A DNA stretch of 64,000 nucleotides from an uncultured Pseudomonas sp. (GTDB taxonomy: Bacteria; Pseudomonadota; Gammaproteobacteria; Pseudomonadales; Pseudomonadaceae), in assembly GCA_943912755.1 (NCBI GenBank), contig CALTWF010000011.1:21210-85209 (forward strand), read 5' to 3'. Positions 27,501-33,602 of this stretch are shown in pieces. The notes under the pieces were generated by a model. It was given only the letters and a program-made list of their open reading frames with translations, searched no databases and was not told the origin of the DNA. Position 1 is the stretch's first letter; the number at the start of each line of letters is the position of its first letter. Made by a program: the position numbers and the translations under genes.

Positions 27501-28086
27501 GGATATTCGCGTGTTGCCCAACATGCTGGCGGAGGAACTGTGGGTCGGTCGTCTTGCCCGTCGGCGCACGTCGCGCAAGCCACGGGTAGGGTGGGGCGGT
27601 GGTACCAGTCACCGGGGGGATCTGGAATTGATCTCCGATGTGATCAAGACCCTGGCCGGCGAGGTCGAGTGGGTCTTCTTCGGCATGTGTCCGGCGAACC
27701 TGTTGCCCTACATCCACGAGTTCCATCCATCGGTCGGTCTGGATGCCTATCCGGCCAAGCTGTCGAGCCTGAACCTGGACTTGGCGCTGGCGCCGTTGGA
27801 GTTCCATATCTTCAACGATTGCAAGAGCAACCTGCGCCTGCTGGAGTACGGCGCTTGCGGGTATCCGGTGATCGTCAGCGATACCGCCGCCTACCGGGGC
27901 TACTTGCCTTGTACCCGGGTCAAGAGCAACTCCGTCGAGGAGTGGCTGGACGCGATCCGCATGCACCTGGCCGATCCCGAAGCCAGCTACCGCATGGGGG
28001 ACCAGTTGCATGACGAAGTGATGCGCAACTTCGTCCTGCGGCCGGAGCATGTACAGGTCTGGTACGACGGCTGGATGCCGGGGTAG
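24505..28086 (+). CDS. Multidomain flagellin glycosyltransferase (two GT2 modules, one degenerate module, GT4-like tail)
   Basis: A 1193-residue predicted cytoplasmic glycosyltransferase. The first GT2/GT-A domain (about 5-230) has VSLVIPAND and the metal-binding CDDDR at 93-97. A second, weaker GT-like region (about 345-575) has IYGDEGGL. A third GT2 domain (about 578-830) has VLVIDNASQ and GTGCLLLRKQLF. The C-terminal 300 residues resemble GT4-type transferases (VGWGGGTSHRGDLELISDV). GTG at 24505 is chosen because the GT2 fold begins there. Its place between flgL and fliC parallels the fgt genes of P. syringae. Sugar specificity is unknown. Confidence 0.85.
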   Translation: MNPVPLVSLVIPANDSRFFRAALLGAMAQSHANLEVIVCDEGRDEQVKTIFDELEPLARCPLYYQRNPQPLGLPRNLLAGLELARGDYVQFLCDDDRLLADCISAELELFLSQPDVSLVATRRTLVDGDDYALPQRLENSWFTWGQTIYHGNDLLDFFQSNPLNFIGGFSNTLMRAVDLVELLPALVEAGFHARLDFALFVCLLRRGHLGVTSYVNCIERIHPGQLRRQAELQPARATELQWLLSMFAVRPPAAEAFSGWVRMQVLPAEMQGVERTWENLLLVHALRGLQALQESQVGTDCESFADLYKQWLACRQDPLVLRRLMRLSEHWERRPQIAVVVIDGENDRQARQFTLDSIARQCHAAAATLLLSAGQVPDGLDGGLISRPLQPDWAQQLNELLPEMEGIDWFWLLRAGDRPSEFSLMLLAERVVRLENIACIYGDEGGLNDGASVEPMFKPDFNLDLQRAYPFTGRALAFSREHFLSAGGFASGYRELAPHDLLWRLVERHGPQVVEHIPEVMLESSVGFAAWVSATVTVEENPRVLDAHLQRLGVAYRLDNPPGSIVNQIRYLHDRQPKVTLVISFRDQLEALQRCLESVLGKTTYPDYDVLVIDNASQREDSRAWLAAMAQLGGRLKVLTLDEETGFAAQQNLAAQQARGEYLLMLDVFAVVTEGDWLDELVAYGQRPEVGMVGAELRSASGLVIDAGRILGLRGTACSPFLGESVEAAGYMQRLQVAQNYSALGTGCLLLRKQLFLDLGGFDAAAFSFAFSDVDLGLRLLKAGYLSVWTPRARLVLDRPEEDVDPQSEARQQALLLEERDNLLHAWLPVIARDPAYNINLSLKESAFRMESGLRAGWLPFVGRSLPHVLALPMNKSAVGHYRVLKPLAELEAAGWVTQQQYFDIPGNVELARIAPDVAILQGRYTESSIKEIERLKTWSKGFVIYELDDYVIDVPKKNDHLKHVPHDMKSSLRRGIARCDRLVVSTESLADVLSDAHQDIRVLPNMLAEELWVGRLARRRTSRKPRVGWGGGTSHRGDLELISDVIKTLAGEVEWVFFGMCPANLLPYIHEFHPSVGLDAYPAKLSSLNLDLALAPLEFHIFNDCKSNLRLLEYGACGYPVIVSDTAAYRGYLPCTRVKSNSVEEWLDAIRMHLADPEASYRMGDQLHDEVMRNFVLRPEHVQVWYDGWMPG

Positions 28087-28317
28087 GAACGGTTCCGAAA
28101 CCTGCCATGCGAGATCATCCGTAAACAGGAGATCCAATGGGCGCTGTGAATCCAGAACCTCGCTGAACTGGGCCTCGTGCAGGATGGTTTTGGGGCCGCT
28201 GCCGCGGTCCGTCGCGGGCACTGTCAATATCAGGCGTAATCTGGCGCGTTTCCTGCAGGTCCCCCTCCCATCGCCATAAATCCCGCGCTGTAGCCGTGCG
28301 CGACGAGAGGGAAGGAC
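28087..28317. other. Intergenic region upstream of rfbF
   Basis: This 231-base gap has no convincing gene. Its minus-strand reading is open and protein-like over about 28090-28225 (for example GPKTILHEAQFSEVLD) but has no start or domain I can name; it may be a decayed fragment. A sigma-54 type element lies at 28242-28257. Confidence 0.5.
28242..28257 (+). promoter_or_regulatory. Predicted sigma-54 promoter of the rfbF operon
   Basis: TGGCGCG, four bases, CTGCA (GG and GC ten bases apart), about 60 bases before the rfbF ATG. It implies that the sugar operon is under RpoN/FleQ-type flagellar control. Confidence 0.6.
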
Positions 28318-29091
28318 ATGAAGGCAGTAATTCTGGCCGGAGGGCTGGGCACCCGCATCAGCGAGGAGTCGCACCTCAAGCCCAAGCCAATGATCGAGAT
28401 CGGCGGGAAGCCAATTCTCTGGCACATCATGAAGCAGTACTCGGCCCACGGGATCCACGATTTCGTGGTGTGCCTTGGTTACAAGGGCTACGCGATCAAG
28501 GATTTCTTCGCCAACTACTTCCTGCATACCTCCGACGTCACCTTCGACATGCGCGCCAACCGCATGGATGTCCACCAGAACTACAGCGAGCCATGGCGCG
28601 TGACCCTGGTCGATACCGGCGAGGAAACCATGACCGGCGGCCGTCTGCGCCGTGCCGCACGCTACCTCGAAGACGAGCAGGCGTTCTGCTTCACCTATGG
28701 CGACGGTGTGTCCGACCTGAACATCGGCGCGCTGGTGGATTTCCATCTGGAGCACGGCAGGCTCGCCACGGTTACCGCCGTGCAGCCACCGGGACGCTAC
28801 GGCGCGCTGCAGCGTGACGGCGACCGGGTCAGCGGCTTCATCGAGAAACCCCGCGGCGACGGTGGCTGGATCAACGGCGGCTTCTTCGTCCTGTCGCCGA
28901 AAGTGCTGCCCTACATCGCCGGCGACCAGACCTCCTGGGAGTCCGAGCCCCTCGCGCAACTGGCCGACGAGGACCAGTTGCGTGCCTTCCAGCACGATGG
29001 TTTCTGGCACCCGATGGACACCCTGCGCGACAAGAACCACCTGGAACAACTCTGGCAGAGCGGGGAGGCCCCATGGAAACAGTGGGCCTGA
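28318..29091 (+). CDS. rfbF: Glucose-1-phosphate cytidylyltransferase
   Basis: A 257-residue nucleotidyltransferase that makes CDP-glucose from glucose-1-phosphate and CTP. The N-terminal MKAVILAGGLGTRISEES signature, the KPKPMIEIGGKPILWHIMK segment, YGDGVSDLNIGAL and FIEKP match RfbF. GAGAGGGAAGG lies just upstream of the ATG. It overlaps rfbG by 19 bases, so the two steps of CDP-4-keto-6-deoxyglucose synthesis are coupled. It begins the CDP-sugar branch of the flagellin glycosylation island. Confidence 0.95.
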   Translation: MKAVILAGGLGTRISEESHLKPKPMIEIGGKPILWHIMKQYSAHGIHDFVVCLGYKGYAIKDFFANYFLHTSDVTFDMRANRMDVHQNYSEPWRVTLVDTGEETMTGGRLRRAARYLEDEQAFCFTYGDGVSDLNIGALVDFHLEHGRLATVTAVQPPGRYGALQRDGDRVSGFIEKPRGDGGWINGGFFVLSPKVLPYIAGDQTSWESEPLAQLADEDQLRAFQHDGFWHPMDTLRDKNHLEQLWQSGEAPWKQWA

Positions 29092-30155
29092 GCGCTGATT
29101 TCTGGGCCGGCAAGCGCGTCCTGCTGACCGGCCACACCGGTTTCAAGGGCAGTTGGCTGGCCTTGTGGTTGCGCGAGATGGGCGCCGAAGTCACCGGCTT
29201 CGCCCTCGATCCCCAGCCCGGTCCAAACCTGTACGAGCTGGCCAGGGTCGGTCGCGACATCAAGGACGCCCGTGGTGACCTGCGTGACCTCGGCGCGCTG
29301 CTCGAAGTGGTGTCCGAGGCCCAGCCGGAGATCGTCCTGCACCTGGCTGCGCAGCCATTGGTACGCGAGGCCTACCGCGATCCGCTGGGTACCTATTCCA
29401 GCAACGTGATGGGCACCCTCAACCTGCTCGAAGCGATCCGCCAGATCGGCGGGGTGCGCGCGGTGGTACTGGTGACCACCGACAAGGTCTACGCCAACCA
29501 GGAGTGGCCGTGGCCGTACCGCGAGAACGAGGCCCTGGGCGGACATGACCCGTACAGCAGCAGCAAGGCCTGCTGCGAGCTGCTGGCGCAGTCCTACACG
29601 GCATCGTTCTTCCCCCCGGCCAGTCATGCCGAGCATGGCCTGGCCCTGGCGACCGCGCGGGCAGGCAACGTGCTGGGCGGTGGCGATTTCGCCGCCGAGC
29701 GCCTGATTCCCGATGTGCTCAAGGCCTGGGACGCGGGGCACCCGGTGACCCTGCGTTATCCACAGGCGGTCCGCCCGTGGCAGCACGCCCTGGAGCCGCT
29801 GGCCGGTTACCTGCTGCTGGCCCATCGGCTGTACACCGAAGGCCCGGCGTTCGCCGGTGCCTGGAACTTCGGCCCCAACGAGGGCGATATGTGCAGCGTC
29901 GGCGACGTGGTCGCCCACCTCGCCAGGCAGTGGCCGGATTCACCGGGCATGCGTGTCGAGCCGAGCGACCTGCACGAGGCCGGCGTACTGCGCCTGGACA
30001 GCGGCCGCGCGCGGCAGTTGCTCGGCTGGCGCACGCGCTGGTCGCTGCGCGAGTGCCTGGAGCACACCCTGCAATGGCACCTGGCGTGGAAGCGCGGCGA
30101 CGACCTGCGTGGCGTGACCCTCGACCAGTTGAACCTGTACGCGGAGTTGTCGTGA
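29073..30155 (+). CDS. rfbG: CDP-glucose 4,6-dehydratase
   Basis: A 360-residue extended SDR enzyme that converts CDP-glucose to CDP-4-keto-6-deoxyglucose with bound NAD. It has the Rossmann motif LLTGHTGFKGSWL (about 17-29), the LHLAAQPLVREAY segment, the active-site TTDKVY and the catalytic Tyr-Lys in YSSSKACCE. The length is typical for RfbG. It overlaps rfbF at its start and the next gene by four bases at its end. Confidence 0.95.
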   Translation: METVGLSADFWAGKRVLLTGHTGFKGSWLALWLREMGAEVTGFALDPQPGPNLYELARVGRDIKDARGDLRDLGALLEVVSEAQPEIVLHLAAQPLVREAYRDPLGTYSSNVMGTLNLLEAIRQIGGVRAVVLVTTDKVYANQEWPWPYRENEALGGHDPYSSSKACCELLAQSYTASFFPPASHAEHGLALATARAGNVLGGGDFAAERLIPDVLKAWDAGHPVTLRYPQAVRPWQHALEPLAGYLLLAHRLYTEGPAFAGAWNFGPNEGDMCSVGDVVAHLARQWPDSPGMRVEPSDLHEAGVLRLDSGRARQLLGWRTRWSLRECLEHTLQWHLAWKRGDDLRGVTLDQLNLYAELS

Positions 30156-30712
30156 GCGATCTGCAACTGCAGCCGTTGCCCCTGGCGGGCCTGTACAGCG
30201 TGCAGCACAAGCGCCATGGCGACGCCCGTGGCCAGTTTGCCCGGCTGTTCTGCGAAGGCAGCCTGGCCGGGCTGGACGTGCCGTTCCATATCCGCCAGAT
30301 CAACCACTCGCGCACCCTCGGCAGCGGCTCGGTCCGTGGCCTGCACTACCAGCAGGGCGAGCAGCCCGAGGCCAAGCTGATCACCTGCCTGCGCGGCGAG
30401 GTGTGGGATGTGGCGGTGGACCTGCGCCAGGGCTCGCCGACCTTCCTGCACTGGCACGCCGAGCGGCTCAAGGAAGGCGACGGTCGCAGCCTGCTGATCC
30501 CGGCCGGTTTTGCCCATGGTTTCCAGGTGCTCGGTGACGAAGCCGAGCTGCTGTACCTGCACAGTGCCGACTACGCGCCGGGTCGCGAAGGCGGGCTGTC
30601 GGTGCATGACCCGCGCCTGGCGATCGCCTGGCCGTTGCCTGTCAAGAATCTGTCGGCCCGGGATGAAGCCCATCCCTGGCTGGATCACCATTTCACCGGA
30701 GTGCCTGCATGA
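30152..30712 (+). CDS. dTDP-4-dehydrorhamnose 3,5-epimerase family protein (probable CDP-4-keto-6-deoxyhexose epimerase)
   Basis: A 186-residue cupin of the RfbC/RmlC family. The core shows VRGLHYQ, KLITCLRGEVWDVAVDLRQGSP and LIPAGFAHGF, covering the substrate and catalytic His region. It starts at GTG, overlapping the rfbG stop. Because the partners are CDP-sugar enzymes and no dTDP-sugar genes are present, the likely substrate is CDP-4-keto-6-deoxyglucose, epimerised at C3 and/or C5, next to the C3-methyltransferase that follows. Substrate choice is inference. Confidence 0.85.
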   Translation: MSDLQLQPLPLAGLYSVQHKRHGDARGQFARLFCEGSLAGLDVPFHIRQINHSRTLGSGSVRGLHYQQGEQPEAKLITCLRGEVWDVAVDLRQGSPTFLHWHAERLKEGDGRSLLIPAGFAHGFQVLGDEAELLYLHSADYAPGREGGLSVHDPRLAIAWPLPVKNLSARDEAHPWLDHHFTGVPA

Positions 30713-31932
30713 ATTGCCGTGGCTGTGGCGCAGCACTGAACCTGCCGTTGATCGACCTGGGCACCGCGCCGCCTTCCAACGCCTACCTACGCGCCGAGCA
30801 ACTGGCCCAGGCCGAGGCCTGGCTGCCGCTGAAGGTCGGCGTGTGCCAGCAATGCTGGCTGGTGCAGACCGAGGACTACACCCGCGCCGACACGCTGTTC
30901 GACGCCGACTATGCCTATTTCAGCTCCTATTCCAGCTCATGGCTGGCCCATGCCCGGCAGTATGTCGAGGACATGAGCGGGCGTTTCGGCCTGGGCCCGC
31001 ACAGCCGGGTGGTGGAGATCGCCGCCAACGACGGCTACCTGCTGCAGTACGTCGCCGCCCGCGGCATTCCCTGCCTGGGTGTCGAGCCGACCCGCAGTAC
31101 CGCCCAGGCGGCACGCGGCAAGGGCCTGGAGATCCGCGAGGTGTTCTTCGGCGAGCACAGCGCGCGACAACTGGCGGAGGAGGGCTGGGCCGCCGACCTG
31201 ATGGCGGCCAACAACGTGCTGGCCCATGTCCCGGACATCAACGATTTTCTCCGCGGCTTCGCCACCCTGCTCAAGCCGGCCGGGGTGGCAACCTTCGAGT
31301 TTCCCCACCTGCTCAGCCTGGTGGCCGAGAGCCAGTTCGACACCCTGTACCACGAGCACTATTCCTACCTGTCACTGACAGCGGTGCGCACCCTGTGCCA
31401 GCGCAATGGTCTGGAGATCTTCGACGTCCAGGAACTGCCGACCCATGGCGGTTCGCTGCGGGTCTTCGTGCAGCGGCAAGCGGGGCCGCACGCCGTGTTG
31501 CCGACGGTACAGGCGCTGCTTGAGGTGGAGGACAAGGTCGGCGTGAGCACGCCCGGTTTCTACTCGACCCTGGCCCCTGCCGCCGAACGGATCAAGCATC
31601 AGTTACTGCGCTTCCTGCTCCAGGCCAGGGCCGAAGGCAAGCGCGTGGTGGGCTACGGCGCGGCGGCCAAAGGCAACACCCTGCTTAACTATGCAGGGGT
31701 GCGCGCGGACCTGCTGGCCTGGGTCGCCGACGCCAACCCGCACAAGCAGGGCAAGTTCCTGCCGGGCAGTCGCATTCCGGTGGTGGCACCGGAGCGCCTG
31801 GCCATCGAGCAACCGGACTATGTGCTGGTGCTGCCGTGGAACCTGCTCAAGGAGGTCAGTGAGCAGCAGGCGCTGGTGCGCGAATGGGGCGGGCGCTTCG
31901 TGATCGCCGTGCCGGAGCTGACCGTCCTGTGA
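30709..31932 (+). CDS. Sugar C-methyltransferase (TylCIII/NovU-type)
   Basis: A 407-residue SAM-dependent C-methyltransferase. An N-terminal zinc module (Cys 3, 6, 46 and 49; CRGC and CQQC) is followed by the SAM-binding domain with VVEIAANDGYLLQYV near 103, the active-site YHEHYSYLS near 221, and the C-terminal nucleotide-sugar binding domain (about 255-405) with GYGAAAKGNTLLNY. This three-part architecture is that of enzymes adding a methyl branch at C3 of 4-keto-deoxysugars. It overlaps its neighbours by four bases on each side. Confidence 0.88.
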   Translation: MNCRGCGAALNLPLIDLGTAPPSNAYLRAEQLAQAEAWLPLKVGVCQQCWLVQTEDYTRADTLFDADYAYFSSYSSSWLAHARQYVEDMSGRFGLGPHSRVVEIAANDGYLLQYVAARGIPCLGVEPTRSTAQAARGKGLEIREVFFGEHSARQLAEEGWAADLMAANNVLAHVPDINDFLRGFATLLKPAGVATFEFPHLLSLVAESQFDTLYHEHYSYLSLTAVRTLCQRNGLEIFDVQELPTHGGSLRVFVQRQAGPHAVLPTVQALLEVEDKVGVSTPGFYSTLAPAAERIKHQLLRFLLQARAEGKRVVGYGAAAKGNTLLNYAGVRADLLAWVADANPHKQGKFLPGSRIPVVAPERLAIEQPDYVLVLPWNLLKEVSEQQALVREWGGRFVIAVPELTVL

Positions 31933-32819
31933 CCGGCCTGAAGGTGATGGTCACCGGCGCCAGCGGCTTTGTCGGCCGGCACCTGGTTGCCGCGCTGCTG
32001 GCGCGAGGCTGCCAGGTACGCGCGGTCGCCCGGCGCGAGGCACCGGCACGGGCCCTGGACTGGTACGAGCAGGTGGAATTCGTCACCGCCGATATCCACG
32101 ATCCGGCCGCCGATGTCGCGGCCCTGTGCGAGGGCGTCGATGCCCTGGTGCACCTGGCCTGGCCAGGGCTGCCCAACTACCAGGGGCTGTTCCATCTCGA
32201 ACACAACCTGATGGCCGACTATGTCTTCGTCAAGCGTGTCGTCGAGGCCGGGGTGGGGCAGGTGCAGGTCACCGGAACCTGCTTCGAATATGGCATGCAG
32301 AGTGGCCCGCTGGGCGAGGCACTGGAGTGTCGACCAGCCAATGCCTATGGTCTGGCCAAGCACAGCCTGCGCCTGTTCCTCGAAACCCTGAGCCGACAAC
32401 TGCCGTTTCACTTGCAGTGGGCGCGTCTGTTCTACCTCTACGGCGAAGGACAGAACCCCAACAGCCTGCTGGCTGCGCTGGACCGCGCCATCGACAGCGG
32501 GCAGGCATCTTTCGATATGTCCGCCGGTGAGCAGTTACGGGATTTCCTGCCCATTGAAACCGCCACCGATCATCTCGCGGGGCTGTTGCAGCGGCGGGAC
32601 TTCAGCGGCGTGGTCAATGTGTGCAGCGGTCAGCCGGTATCGGTGCGCAACCTGGTGGAACGCCACTGCGCCGCCCGGCACTCGGCTATTGCCCTGAATC
32701 TCGGTCATTACCCTTATCCGGCGCACGAGCCGCTGGCGTTCTGGGGCGATGCCCGGCGCCTGTACGCCTTGCTGGGCGACATGCCGGCGACCGCCATGCC
32801 TTTCCAAGACTTTTCATAG
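31929..32819 (+). CDS. NAD-dependent epimerase/dehydratase (probable 4-ketoreductase of the deoxysugar)
   Basis: A 296-residue extended SDR protein. It has the Rossmann motif VTGASGFVGRHL (about 8-19), a GTCFEYGMQ strand, the catalytic Tyr-Lys in YGLAKHSLRL, and YLYGEGQNP. The GTG start overlaps the previous stop (GTGA). By position it should reduce or epimerise the C-methylated 4-keto sugar as the last nucleotide-sugar step. The family does not fix the reaction; the role is inferred from context. Confidence 0.8.
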   Translation: MTGLKVMVTGASGFVGRHLVAALLARGCQVRAVARREAPARALDWYEQVEFVTADIHDPAADVAALCEGVDALVHLAWPGLPNYQGLFHLEHNLMADYVFVKRVVEAGVGQVQVTGTCFEYGMQSGPLGEALECRPANAYGLAKHSLRLFLETLSRQLPFHLQWARLFYLYGEGQNPNSLLAALDRAIDSGQASFDMSAGEQLRDFLPIETATDHLAGLLQRRDFSGVVNVCSGQPVSVRNLVERHCAARHSAIALNLGHYPYPAHEPLAFWGDARRLYALLGDMPATAMPFQDFS

Positions 32820-32829
32820 AGACTGCATC

Positions 32830-33561
32830 ATGACCGACGTTATCAAAGCCTTCGAAGCCGAGTGTCAGGCCGGAATCGCCGCCCAGGGCCAGGACGAACA
32901 GCTCAAGGACCTGGCCCAGGACTTCTACAACAAGTCGGCCAAACACAAGTACACCTACCACTTTTCCTGGATGGGCCGGCCGATCATCCAGCTGCCCCAG
33001 GACATGCTGGCGATGCAGGAGATCATCTGGCGGGTCAAGCCGGACCTGGTCATCGAATGCGGCATCGCCCATGGCGGTTCGATTCTCTACTACGCCTCGC
33101 TGCTGGAACTGCAAGGCCATGGCGAAGTGCTGGGCATCGACCTCGACATCCGCCCGCACAACCGCGAGGCCATTGAAGGCCATCCGATGTTCAAGCGCGT
33201 CAGCATGATCCAGGGCTCCAGCATCGATCCGACGGTGGTCGAGCAGGTGCGGGCGATTGCCGAAGGCAAGAAGGTCATCGTGGTGCTGGATTCCAATCAC
33301 ACCCATGAGCATGTGCTCGAAGAGCTGCGCGCCTATGCGCCGCTGGTCTCGCAGGGCAGCTACTGCGTGGTTATGGATACCGTGGTCGAGGACATGCCGG
33401 AAGATGCCTTCCCTGATCGTCCTTGGGGCGTGGGCGATAACCCGAAGACGGCGGTGTGGGCCTATCTGAAGGAAACCAGCTGTTTCGAGATCGACCAGCA
33501 GATGCAGGACAAGCTGCTGATCACCGTAGCGCGGGATGGTTATCTGCGCCGGGTGCGCTGA
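32830..33561 (+). CDS. CmcI/rhamnosyl O-methyltransferase family protein
   Basis: A 243-residue protein of the family often named cephalosporin hydroxylase, which is in fact a SAM-dependent O-methyltransferase fold. SAM motif I is VIECGIAHGGS (about 77-87), followed by GIDLDIRPHN and the metal-binding VVLDSNHTHEHVL. The family occurs in polysaccharide clusters and methylates sugar hydroxyls. Here it lies between the CDP-sugar genes and a second glycosyltransferase, so O-methylation of the flagellin glycan is likely. No antibiotic genes are nearby. Confidence 0.82.
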   Translation: MTDVIKAFEAECQAGIAAQGQDEQLKDLAQDFYNKSAKHKYTYHFSWMGRPIIQLPQDMLAMQEIIWRVKPDLVIECGIAHGGSILYYASLLELQGHGEVLGIDLDIRPHNREAIEGHPMFKRVSMIQGSSIDPTVVEQVRAIAEGKKVIVVLDSNHTHEHVLEELRAYAPLVSQGSYCVVMDTVVEDMPEDAFPDRPWGVGDNPKTAVWAYLKETSCFEIDQQMQDKLLITVARDGYLRRVR

Positions 33562-33602
33562 AACCTTCGACCTATACCGAGAATTCTTTGTCAGGTACCT
33601 CT

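Noticed and set aside
32830..33561. Beta-lactam (cephalosporin) hydroxylase function
   Set aside because: The family name is historical; SAM and metal motifs and the polysaccharide context point to sugar O-methylation, and no cephamycin genes are present.
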